Shown in pieces: positions 12,901-25,412 of a stretch of DNA of 64,000 nucleotides (positions within the stretch are counted from its first letter, which is position 1; the number at the start of each line of letters is the position of its first letter). The stretch is from Limonium bicolor (Eukaryota > Streptophyta > Magnoliopsida > Caryophyllales > Plumbaginaceae), in NCBI GenBank assembly GCA_023374045.1, contig CM041779.1:266610131-266674130 (forward strand). The letters are read 5' to 3'. The notes beneath the pieces are model-generated. The model searched no databases. It saw only the letters and a list, made by a program, of their open reading frames with translations, and had not been told where the DNA came from. The position numbers were made by a program, and so were the translations under genes.

Positions 12901-14553
12901 ATTGCATAACCTTAAACACTGAATTTCCCACATAAATAATGCCTTTGACCTGCAAATACATACACCAAAATATGTTCTTTTACTAGTCTCCTTGAGAACA
13001 TTTTACTAGGTCACTCACCATTGGCTCCTTAGGTATTTTATCAAGCAAATCAAGCTCATTTTCCTAAGGCATTTAAACCACATTGAGATAGTTTGTTTAC
13101 CTCTTTTTCCTCACAAACTTCTTTCTTGTTTCCTTGTAAAACCGGTGGGGTATTTGGTTGTTTGTCAACTTCTAAACATTATGCAACAACATAATGAGTA
13201 TTCAAGCTTTAAGCTCCATCTCATTGTAAACCCTAGGTTTACATTATTTCAAAGCATTAATGTAGTTGTTTTACCTTAATCTTTGGAGGGTGTTTGAATA
13301 TCTATGAAGAGAGGACTCCACCTAGTCCTTGAAAGATTCAAATGGAGCTAGAACAAGGCAACACAAGGAGCTCCATTAATGAATATTTTCGGTCACACAC
13401 AAAACATGGAGGAAACTTGATTTTTCTTAGAGATTCCTTACCTAGGAGCAAAGGAGATCAATAATATGTGGAAAGACAAGCTCAAGCTCCATCAATGGTG
13501 GAACTCCATGGCACCGAAATGGTGATCTTCAAATTTTGAGAAGATAGAATGAAGAGCTTGATGAGGGGAAGAGAATGGTGGTGTTTGTTTTTGATTTGGT
13601 TAAGTGAGCTAGGTTTTACATGTGGTCAAAAGTGGACTTCCATGGTGGTGGTGCTGTTTTAACGTGAGAACAGAGAAGAAGAGAAGTGTGGAGCCGTGTG
13701 AACAAGGGAGGGAATGAGAGAATGAGATAGAATTTGCTTTTAAGAGATATTTGTAACTTATAAAGCAAATAGTACTTTACTTAAAGTTTTACTTTACTTA
13801 TTTGATTTCTTTTACAACTTGGTGACTCACTACTACAAAAACCGGCCACCATTATGCCTAGGAGGGTATACTAGTCTTTGTTGACCAATTTAATTACTTA
13901 TAACATCATTATATGTTACAAACTAGCTTATAAAAGTTACTATTCACAAACTAAGGCACATAGAAGTGAAATTTTTGATTTCCCACTAATATGGCCACCC
14001 AAATGTGATACTATATAGTACACATGTTAATTAAAGAGTAATGATGGACATTTAGCCATTCAAAACTCATTTACAAGACAATTTTTCAAAAACGTGCTTT
14101 AAGACTCCTTAAAGCACATTTTGTGTTTTAACTTGTTTTCAAGCTTGGTTTTCTTTAGTAATTGATTTAATATGTTCATTAACATATAAATAAGGTATAG
14201 GTATGACCATTAGGTCTTATACACATTCATCCCAAGCTTAGAGCACATTTTTGCTCATATTGACTTTAAGGTATTTATTTGTGTTTTGTTTGGTTTCATT
14301 GTCTTCCAAAGCTTCCTAAGGACTTATTTAGCCTTATTAAATCATAATTGAATATTTTTAGTCTTGGTAGGCTCTTTGGGTCCTAACCAAGTTCACTCAT
14401 AGCTTAGAGCATGTTTTTGCTCAAACTGTGTCTTAGTGCTTTATTGCACTTTACTATGTTTTAAATTGTCCACTGATGTTTCTAAGGCACTTTTTAGCCT
14501 TTATATAACATAGTTTGATATTTAAACTACATATCAAGGTTTGGGGTATTTCA
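9964..14553 (-). repeat. LARD LTR, copy 2
   Basis: 4590 bp, the same termini as copy 1. U5 hairpin at 10054-10083, hairpin island at 10345-10412, palindrome cluster at 11895-12155. At 11553-11575 a block differs from copies 1 and 3, which agree with each other; the rest differs by scattered small indels. Confidence 0.9.
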
Positions 14554-17500
14554 ATCTACCCCCTTAAAGAACTTCGTCCTCGAAGTTCACATTTCCTTGC
14601 ATCATTGGACTAGAATACGGGAATTACTTATAGCCACAAAACTTCCATTACCAACCATCTTTCACATCCAACCTCGGACTTAATGGTCCGGGCAACATAT
14701 CCACCTTATACATAAAATATCATATTCACATGGTAACCTCGGACTCAATGGTCCGGGTACCTTCACCACACTTGCACCCATACAATATCCCTCAGACTCT
14801 TAGGTCTGGGTGACATAACCACATTTAGACTCATAGGTCTATGTAACGCAACACATTTAGACTCATAGGTCTTGATAGCACACACTTTAGGAGATCAAAG
14901 TCAAATAACCCTTATCACCCATACCAAACAACATGTCATAGCATGTATATCAAACAGAAATACCTTTTCCATCTCTCCATGGGCTCAAGTCCCATGTTGA
15001 GTACATATACACTGTGATCCCGCAGAACCCGGTCGCGATGGACACTTTCTGGTCCCCGTTCCTTTGGGAGATCAAAACATTCACTTAATTTTCAACATAT
15101 GTACTTCTCATGTCACCGGTCCGAAGACAAAGGCTCATACGTCCTCAGCTCGTGAGCAAGTACTACAAAAATATTCTTTACTAGGTTAAGTATAAGAAAA
15201 TCTTTTATTCAAAATATTAATCGATTGTTTGAAAACACCAATTGAAAATCCTTTTGAAAGCACCACACAACTCCAAGTCCGATTTATGCTCTTTGTATCT
15301 TTCTTAATATAGTTATTTATGACCACTTACGGGGAGCTTCAAGAGTCATCCAACCCTGATGTGATCAGCATCAGTGTTGAACTATCTTTCCACCCCAATT
15401 TGTGTTCGGCTTCCCTTGATCTCATGATAATCAAGTTTCACCTCCCACTTCTTTTTCAACCAACAACTAATTCAAGCATATCCCATTTTCTATCTTTAAA
15501 TCCTTCTAGTCATAATCATTATATCTCCAAGGGATAGAACTCCGTCTATCAATCATCACCCAAATCCAACTTAATTCAAGTTACCTAGGGAATTTAATTC
15601 TCACTAGGTTCTATGTCGGTCTCATAACCCTTCATAAATCACAACATTGTATATATATACATATATCTTTTATCAAAATACAATACATGGTTTACATTTA
15701 TGCACCGTCGGGGTTTTAGTTCCCCGGGAGTTTCTTTACTCCCTTCCATTGTACTCTCACACACCACTGTTAACAAGATAAACACACTTCCCACAATGGT
15801 ATTCACATCTTCTGTGCGCAATTACCACAATTTAACCACAAATAAATGCGTATGTTTATATAACACACGCGCCAACCATCCTAACAATTTATTTTTGTGC
15901 CATGCACAACATAATTCACGTACACTTGTACGGTAAAACACACTAAGTGGTTTTGCGCTCTACCCCCTTAAAAGGGATTACGCCCACGTAATCAATCACT
16001 AACCTTGGCTTAAAATGTTCTGGCCGTCGTGAAGTGTTTTTAACCTCCACGCGGTCTATTACACAATGAATTCTGATTAGAGGATCTTAACCATATTAGC
16101 GGTTTAGTTCCTAAACCAAGAATTCGCATTGGAGTTGTAACTCATAACCGGTTTCGGTCCTGGCCTGTAGGCTTCTAGGCATTGATGACTAGCCATCCAT
16201 TCGTATTCACAACGTATACCCGGTACCTGACGCATGGGCTCACTGGCCTCTGTTGCGCAACCCTGATAATTATAGAGCTGGTTTGCCCCATTCGTTACTG
16301 TTAATGTATTGAACATCTCCAATGTATTACCCTTATCTAGGTAACAATGGTTTCTCAACCGACGCATGGTATCTCTTACCCTGAGCGAATTCGGTGAGTT
16401 TCACGATTTTCCATCCACTTCTCCAATAGCTTACCGCGTAAACTACTATGTAATTCACATGATTGACTTACTTCTACCGACTTACTGTCGGTTGAGATTG
16501 AGCTACTACCTAATGTGTAGTGCTCTCTCAGTTATTTCCCACACCTGGGGTATATCTCATACCGACCTTTGGTATTTAGTGTTACTGTAGTTATTTACTG
16601 TTAATCATGTCTCCACCTTTGGTTTTGTACATGTATTCTTTCATTCCTGCGGCCTTGCATTACCTATGCATCGGCCATTATAACATTATTCCTCCACAAT
16701 TACCATGCTTCTGATTCCTAGCTATCCCACTTGATCATTACTGCGCAAGTGCAATACCAAACACTCAGTCATACAGAGTGCAGAGGCGTAAACTCTTGAC
16801 AGTAATCTCTCATGCGATTGCGATAGGAATTTACACTGTGTTTTCCCGAAATTCTCACCACATAATACTTGTCACCGGCTTACTGCTTGGTTCGTTTGCT
16901 ATCACTTACTGTTGTACCCCCACTGGGGTTAACTCATAACTCTGCTCACTCACCATTTTATCATCTAACCATACTCATACAACGGTCGCTTATTGCGCAC
17001 CGTGTCCTTACTCATTATATAACATCAACTTATACCGCATCCGCTATTATATTAGCTTCCGCCATTACCCTGGGTTTATCTGGCCACTTATTTGGCTGAT
17101 TTTTGAATATACTACTATTTTTCCCTTGAGCGTTGTTCGCTACACATTTAGCTTCACCACACACCTATGGTGATTGCTATCGACTTATCACACTTCCTGG
17201 CTACACAACTGGTACAAACATTTCCTTTCGTATTATTCTTATTCAAATCATCCTGGGGTAACAACAACGTGGTCCATCCTCCACATATTTCTTGAACTTG
17301 ATTCACATAACTACCCGCTCCTGCGGTCTCACAATATCGAGAGGTATTCCCCTCTTAATGCAGTGGTTCGTTTACCACTGTATTCACTTATACCACATAA
17401 ACTTCTATAATCAATCGAATTTATATAACATATCTTGCTTATGGCTTATAAGCCTTGTTTGCCTTGAGCTGGGCTCATTGTAGGCTGTCCACACACATGT

Positions 17501-19540
17501 ACTTCTCTCTGTACAATATTACATGTTTAGAGGTTGTAGTGGGCTCCATGACAAGGTCGTTGCATTCCGTTTCCTTTCATGGAATGCCCCTTTAGGTTTG
17601 TCAGTCCGTCTCCTGGCAATTTATGTCTAAACTGGGTGTTAGTTTCAACCCTTGTGTTTCTGTCATGCATTCATTCAACAATTTTTTTGATGCGAACACC
17701 CCTCAAGGATTGCTCCTGGGTGTTGTTATGTTATGCCGTTACATTTGGCTCACACTTATTGGTACATTCCGTTAGCTACGCCTTTCGCGTTCTTTACTGG
17801 TTATTATCTTCTTCTGTGAAGATTAACATTTCCTGGTAGTGTAGGTACTTATTCTGGGAATTTATCCGTTCATTGCACCTTAATGTGTCCACATTAGGCA
17901 TCTGCTTGCCATGTACAGGCTGGGTCACCATTCCAGCTATAATGTTTATCCCTAAGGATCCTTAAGACATATGTGGTGTCTTTACATAACAGTTTGTGCC
18001 CATCGCACTTCCTAACTCTTAAACATTTCCTTGAGAGGAATTCACTAATCCTTTTAGTCTCGTTAACTTAACTGAGTTCCTTAGCTTCAACTATTCCTGT
18101 AATCCTTAGCTCTTGCTTGATTTATACTGCTGACCGTAGACGGAGTCGACTACTTCCCGTGTTTCAGACTCTTCTCGTATACATATATGGGGTATCATAC
18201 TGATACATTACTACTTACCCAACTAACCTATAAGTAGGTCTGTCAGGCCCACATGCTCCTATCGGAGTGCGGTCGTCCCACAACACAGTTAGTACACTTG
18301 TAGTGTCCGTCACACGCCTAGGTGAAGTATCCTGTTGTCAACTCCCTTATATTGTCCCGTGACAATATTCATTCCTTGCTTCCCGAACTTAATCGGGGAA
18401 GGTTTATCCACTGTTGTATCCTTGTCAATTGCCCCTGGTTTCACTGGTTTTGGTTTAAAAGAAGGTTGGAAGAAGTGTTGGTTTGGAAGAAATCTGGTTT
18501 TGAAAAGAAAGGGTTTGAATAAATTTGGGTTTGAAAGAAAATTTCCATGGTTTCACAACATCTTCTTACCTTAGGCAAGTCTACTTCTTGCTGACTGGTG
18601 TTGTTCCAATTACAGAGGTTAGGCTGTTAAGCCCTTCCATGGTTATAATGTTCACACTTAACTTCGTGGTACTTTACTAAGTACTCTGTAGTGGTTATAA
18701 ATTTTCCCGAATAGCCCTGTTATAGCAGCACTTGCTATGGCAAGTGCGCCATGCTACTGGCTATCGTTTAACACATACCAGTTGTGGTATTATTTTTTAC
18801 CCATACTGTCATCAGTGGCCTTGTTGGCCCTCACTGATCTTACTGTCTTGATACTAATTTCTCTAGGTGACTTCTCACTGTCTTCACATAATAATCATTA
18901 ACTAGGGTGTTTCCCATTCTGGGAGACCCCTTTTTCTTAGTATTGTATTCTCTTGTAGCCCATTCCACGTATTTGGGCACTACGTTGTAGTCCCCTTGCC
19001 GGTTGTACACCGTGGGTGTGTTATTTATTAACTGTGGTCCCGTAGACACTCGTCTCGGTTTTCACTAATCCACTTCTTGCCTGTTGCACGGTAGTGCGTT
19101 GCAAGCTGTCATTCTCGACGCTCTGCATGTCGACCCAGGTTGCCGGAAATTCTATTCTCTATACACAAGATCCTTCATTCATTGCTATGAAATGCGGTTA
19201 ACACTGTTTAGATGGAAACCGTCTCCGGAATTCCCATTTTCGGGATCTACCGTATGACAGGTTCTCCGTACTCTAAAGGTATTTAATAGCAGCCAGATCG
19301 GGTATTCCCGAGTAAGAGTGGACTTCCATCTCTCTGGCATTCTTTCCCAAGTTATAAAACAGGGATTGTGGAGGGCGGGAGGGATACTGTAGGTTCCCAG
19401 TATTCACTGGTAGTTCCTATCTAGCGTATCTCTCACGCTATCACTCAACCCTTAACCCAAAGTACTTAAATCCTAACTCGGTATTTCCTAAGCTCGGTAA
19501 TTCAGTCATCAGAGCGATACTTCGCTCTGATACCACTTTT
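14554..19540 (-). mobile_element. LARD interior, complete copy B (non-coding)
   Basis: 4987 bp, colinear with 4983-9963. Polypurine tract 1 at 14554-14569 (one C and one A shorter), hairpin array at 14675-14872, second tract at 15957-15975, PBS at 19524-19535. No coding potential is recognisable. Confidence 0.85.
19524..19535 (-). other. Primer binding site (LARD copy B)
   Basis: TGGTATCAGAGC on the minus strand within the 10-bp hairpin at 19508-19531, five bases from LTR 3. Confidence 0.9.
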
Positions 19541-22500
19541 TGTAACACCCCAACCACCACCGTACACTTAATCATCAAACCGCAGCGGAAATCTCAACTC
19601 ATCACATTACTTAATTCAATGGTGTTACACGCCGTTAACCACCCACGTGGCTAACAAGGCTAATACATGTACATTGTATCGGTCTGATGGACTAGATTCC
19701 GAGCAACTACACAATACAAACCTTATTCCATTTCCAACATTTATTATATACATACGTTCCCACTGTACCGAGTATTATAAACTGGTGCCGACAACAATAT
19801 CGGTCTTACTACACCTACTGTATAAATATACTTAAATGATTACCCATGTACGACTACTACCCGTCCTACTCTCGAACGGCTTCCAGCACTTCGTACCTGA
19901 AATAGGAAAAGAAGAGAAAGGGTGGCCCCCAAGGGGCTCAGCACCTTTGCTGGTATGGTAATCCCGCAGCCCACATGCTACCGGGCCACGCACGACTAAT
20001 TGTCGTCTTAGCATGCAGTTGATCATGTTTAAATCATGCATACAAACCATTAACATATCACACATAATATTTCGCCTCAATGGGCTCAACCAATAACCAA
20101 CACATCCACACTTAACCAACCATCCAATGATTCCTTTAACCCTAGAGTGGCTCTCCTCCAAAACGGAGCTACTTCCTTAACAGACGACATGTACCCATTA
20201 ATCGGGTTATCCTTAAACGCCTCTTGTCACAACCTGGGATTCATTTACATGATCCACACATTCCATATCCTACCACATACTCATTCCGCACATAACAAAC
20301 ATAACAACACTTTCCTTGTTTCGACGTACAGATGATGACATCGCATCCATTTAAACATCCAATATATATATACCCTAGCATAGCACCATAACATTACATA
20401 ACACCATGAAATCGGTTCTCACAAGGAACCTTCCACCATAGTTAGTATACCATGTGAGCCTAGGGGTTTTTGCCAATCCCATGTTAAGCTCGTTACCAAC
20501 CTCGTTACCGTCCGGTTATATAGAACGGTTAACTTATACCCAAGGTGAGTCGGATATAGTAATCCCAAGCACACCGAAATAACATACGTATGCCCCTGTG
20601 GCCCGACGTGAGTCAGTAACTAGCTTTGGATAAGCTAAGGGAAGGTAGAAACCAAATTGGAATACCACCTATACATACACCAAGAGAGCCGAACCGGATA
20701 AGATAACGACTCCCGTCCATCACACGCGTGGCCGGAACAACCGGACTCCTCACCCCCCATTAGTACATACACACTTATAAATAAGTAGTTAGGGATCCAT
20801 TATGGAGCCTACCACATCCACACACCATACGGTATCATAACCGAGTTAAGCACACAAGGGAGGTTCACACACTTGCATACAACAACAATATCCAACTAAC
20901 TCACACATAGCCGTGGTTAGCACGTTCCTAAGGTTTGGGCCGTCAACTCCGAATACCGATCACTCATGTGTTCCTAGTTTTGGTTAGCTAAGGTTTAACA
21001 CATACTTGAGGTTAAATGGTATCGGAGACCAAATTCGCCACATAAATGAATTACTATAAACTCATTACATGTTTTAATCTTACAAGGTGGCAAACACTCA
21101 AGAAAACATATTGGCATACAAGCCGGTGTAATCCGGTAGGACGCAGGTTGCAAGAAAACCATACCTGTCACCGGAGTCCACTTTACCACGTCCACTTATG
21201 TTCCTCGAGCAATTCTCGAACAACTGTTGACATGACATGTTCTTTTATTAACATTGGGGTAACATGTTTGTTTTAAAGTCTAATGCTTATAACTTTCCCC
21301 GTTAACTTGGTTAAATAACTTTACATTTTAACTTGTTTTACTTTCACATTTTATTACAACCTTTCACCCACTTAATCACCATTAAAACTCACTTATCATG
21401 TCCTTAACAACCTTATAACATCATTACCTACCAATCCCTATCATCACATAACATTTCATAACCTGAAACCATGTTTTTGGTCCGACCGACCCACCGTCCG
21501 ACCCACAGCTGGGTCGGTCCATTACAGAACCCTTTTACTTCCTTATAATCATGCCCGTCCGACCCACGTCCGACTCACTCGACTGGGTCGGACCATGTGC
21601 GAACATTTTCTTCCTTTGAAACTTGACCGACCGACCCATGTCCGACCCACCCTTTTGGGTCGGACCATTACCGAACACATTCCTAACATCTTACAGAGGC
21701 TCGACCGACCCAAAACTGGGTCGGACCCCTGGGTCGGTCGCCTTCTAAACTTACCCAAACTTTACCAATTCTTCACCAAACTTCTCCTAAGGCCTCTTAA
21801 TGTTTCCTAACAACATTTGGTAACCTTATATCCACATACAACATCCACTAAACTCATCTTCTAACTCCTTAAACCTTTACTTATTTCCTTGTAAAAATTC
21901 CTTAACACTTTCAACATTTGTACTAGGTTCCTAAATGGTGTTTCTCACCTATTATAACTACTATCCCAAAACACTTTCTTCTCATCTTAACATCATCTCT
22001 TAAGCATTATTTTCTTACTAACTAAATCTCCTTTTTACATCATACCTAAACATCACTTGTTCCTTGAACACCAACCTTACCTAAACCTTAAACAACTCCT
22101 CCAAGACTTTAATACATTCACAAACACACATTGAATTCCTAGAACTTCCAAGATAACACCTAAATCCTTGCATCACTCTAAATCACCTTAACACATGTTT
22201 TCTTCTCAAGTAAACATTTATTCACCTATAACACTTCCTAGTTCACCAAAACCACTTAAAACACTTAGAACTTCTCACACATTTTTCCAAATTTGGCCAT
22301 AGCTTCTCCTGTATATACTCACATCCAAACACTTAGGTTTTTACCTTATTTCATTCAAAACACCTAAAATCCATCAAACGCATTTTTATACACAAACTTC
22401 ACACATTAAGCACTACATCACAATATAGTGCATAACTTAAATTGCTTAGCACTTAGGCCCTTAAATAACATGGCTCTTAGGCCCTTAAATTGCATAACCT

Positions 22501-24139
22501 TAAACACTGAATTTCCCACATAAATAATGCCTTTGACCTGCAAATACATACACCAAAACATATGTTCTTTTACTAGTCTCCTTGAGAACATTTTACTAGG
22601 TCACTCACCATTGGCTCCTTAGGTATTTTATCAAGCAAATCAAGCTCATTTTCCTAAGGCATTTAAACCACATTGAGATAGTTTGTTTACCTCTTTTTCC
22701 TCACAAACTTCTTTCTTGTTTCCTTGTAAAACCGGTGGGGTATTTGGTTGTTTGTCAACTTCTAAACATTATACAAACAACATAATGAGTATTCAAGCTT
22801 TAAGCTCCATCTCATTGTAAACCCTAGGTTTACATTATTTCAAAGCATTAATGTAGTTGTTTTACCTTAATCTTTGGAGGGTGTTTGAATATCTATGAAG
22901 AGAGGACTCCACCTAGTCCTTGAAAGATTCAAATGGAGCTAGAACAAGGCAACACAAGGAGCTCCATTAATGAATATTTTCGGTCACACACAAAACATGG
23001 AGGAAACTTGATTTTTCTTAGAGATTCCTTACCTAGGAGCAAAGGAGATCAATAATATGTGGAAAGACAAGCTCAAGCTCCATCAATGGTGGAACTCCAT
23101 GGCACCGAAATGGTGATCTTCAAATTTTGAGAAGATAGAAATGAAGAGCTTGATGAGGGGAAGAGAATGGTGGTGTTTGTTTTTGATTTGGTTAAGTGAG
23201 CTAGGTTTTACATGTGGTCAAAGGTGGACTTCCATGGTGGTGGTGCTGTTTTAACGTGAGAACAGAGAGAAGAGAAGTGTGGAGCCGTGTGAACAAGGGA
23301 GGAAATGAGAGAATGAGATAGAATTTGCTTTTAAGAGATATTTGTAACTTATAAAGCAAATAGTACTTTACTTAAAGTTTTACTTTACTTATTTGATTTC
23401 TTTTACAACTTGGTGACTCACTACTACAAAAACCGGCCACCATTATGCCTAGGAGGGTATACTAGTCTTTGTTGACCAATTTAATTACTTATACATTATA
23501 TGTTACAAACTAGCTTATAAAAGTTACTATTCACAAACTAAGGCACATAGAAGTGAAATTTTTGATTTCCCCTAATATGGCCACCCAAATGTGATACTAT
23601 ATAGTACACATGTTAATTAAAGAGTAATGATGGACATTTAGCCATTCAAAACTCATTTACAAGACAATTTTTCAAAAACGTGCTTTAAGACTCCTTAAAG
23701 CACATTTTGTGTTTTAACTTGTTTTCAAGCTTGGTTTTCTTTAGTAATTGATTTAATATGTTCATTAACATATAATAAGGTATAGGTATGACCATTAGGT
23801 CTTATACACATTCATCCCAAGCTTAGAGCACATTTTTGCTCATATTGACTTTAAGGTATTTATTTGTGTTTTGTTTGGTTTCATTGTCTTCCAAAGCTTC
23901 CTAAGGACTTATTTAGCCTTATTAAATCATAATTGAATATTATTTAGTCTTGGTAGGCTCTTTGGGTCCTAACCAAGTTCACTCATAGCTTAGAGCATGT
24001 TTTTGCTCAAACTGTGTCTTAGTGCTTTATTGCACTTTACTATGTTTTAAATTGTCCACTGATGTTTCTAAGGCACTTTTTAGCCTTTATATAACATAGT
24101 TTGATATTTAAACTACATATCAAGGTTTGGGGTATTTCA
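19541..24139 (-). repeat. LARD LTR, copy 3 (right edge of array)
   Basis: 4599 bp. U5 hairpin at 19631-19660, hairpin island at 19921-19989, palindrome cluster at 21479-21739. After GGTATTTCA at 24139 the sequence changes to unrelated DNA, marking the element boundary. Confidence 0.9.
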
Positions 24140-25412
24140 ATTCAAGTGAACCATTAAACAAATACACCTCATTAATGACCATTATATTAAGTATTCAACA
24201 CTTTCATGTGCAGGTTAGTGCATAATTCAAGAAATCACATAAGAGGTAACACCTCAACGTCCTTACTTTACGTCCCCAAAATCCAATCTTCACCAAGACT
24301 CAATTATAGCCATTTTGACCCATGAAAATCAATCTAAGACCAAGATAAGCTCTAATACCACCTTGTAGGACCCTTACATTCAAGTTCCAATTATGACAGT
24401 AGAAGACATTATTAACTTGGGTGTTACCACCACGCTCAAAAAGCACTAAGGCTAGAAGTTAAGGAATGCAGTATTATTAACAATCTGATCCAAGGAAAAA
24501 TGTACCTTTTAAAAGAAATTAATCATGAATATCTTAGGAACTAATCATTCTGTTCTCAACATATTAATCCCATACTAACCAAGCTAAAAGTATATGTAAA
24601 CCGATAGCATTTTGAAATTCTGTTACAAACCAAACTTGTGTTCTAAATCTACAAAAGTCATCCCTAATGAATCTAACATCTAAGATACTAGATGACCACT
24701 CAGTAATATCATGCTCTCAATCTTGATCGTTCACCTGTTCAACACCACATTAATAAAACATAAAGAAAGCAGTCGTCAACAAAGCTAAGTAACACTTGCA
24801 TTAGGAGATAACATATACGAACTGGCTATATGAAAGATATGGCTTACAATTGCTAACACTTTTCCACACTTCACAACCAGAAATGGTATCAATGTTCATG
24901 CCATAAATCAGTATCAAGACAATCCATAAATTTCACACCACACCAAGACAGTCCACATACAACATAAGATCTACCAATGGAAGCTTGCCTGGATCCCAAG
25001 CCACGCTCTCCACGAGAGTGCTATCTCGCTTTAGTCTTTTAGTGTGCACACCCCTAAGATTTCATCAACTACAAGAGGTGGTAAAATAGAGTAAAAGACT
25101 TTATTGAGTCCACAAATATCCATAAATACCCGTGGGCACACCGGTCATATGATAAAGGACTACATGGTCCATGACCTCTTGGGTAACCATTCCAACACAT
25201 GATATTCACAAATACCCTAGGGTACACCGGTCGTATGCAAAGGAATACGAGGTCCTTGACCCCTTGGGTATCAATTCCATATCCATCACATAGGACCGAA
25301 GTCCAAACATGTTCAACTAATCCAACACATAGAACCAACAACCCAACCAAATCAACCATTCCATAATCATCACAACTCATTACCAATATAAATCTTATAC
25401 CACAAGTTTCAC
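24140..25412 (-). mobile_element. Remnant of an older minus-strand LTR retrotransposon (element 6)
   Basis: 24140-24363 looks like a 5' leader on the minus strand, ending in a PBS at 24349-24360 (minus strand TGGTATTAGAGC, one base from the iMet-type PBS). A three-base spacer precedes TGTAGGACCC at 24364, taken as the LTR edge. The LTR continues to 25412, where element 3 interrupts it. The LARD array is inserted in its leader. No gene is visible in this stretch. Confidence 0.65.
25110..25290. repeat. Imperfect direct duplication inside the element 6 LTR
   Basis: Two adjacent, similar blocks share an ACACCGGTC(A/G)TATG core followed by GGTCC(A/T)TGACC and a CTTGGGTA segment, at about 25110-25200 and 25205-25290. 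Overlapping small ORFs are not convincing genes. Confidence 0.5.

Larger units (their letters stand above)
1..24139 (-). mobile_element. Tandem array of a non-autonomous LTR retrotransposon (LARD)
   Basis: Three near-identical LTRs (starting 400, 9964 and 19541) alternate with two complete interiors and the end of a third, giving a period of about 9.57 kb. Each plus-strand LTR opens with TGTAACACCCC and closes with GGTATTTCA. A reverse-complement tRNA-iMet-type PBS lies before each LTR start and a polypurine-tract complement follows each LTR end, so the element is transcribed from the minus strand. No open frame exceeds about 110 codons and no gag or pol motif is visible, which with LTRs of 4.6 kb fits a large retrotransposon derivative. 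Copies differ mainly by one- or two-base indels, so the array is young and probably arose by unequal LTR recombination. Its left end is outside the window. On the right, ATTCA (24140-24144) is the candidate target duplication. Confidence 0.9.

Noticed and set aside
25069..25386. A 105-codon minus-strand ORF in element 6
   Set aside because: It spans the duplicated LTR block, is Cys/Val-rich without a motif, and shows no relation to known proteins.
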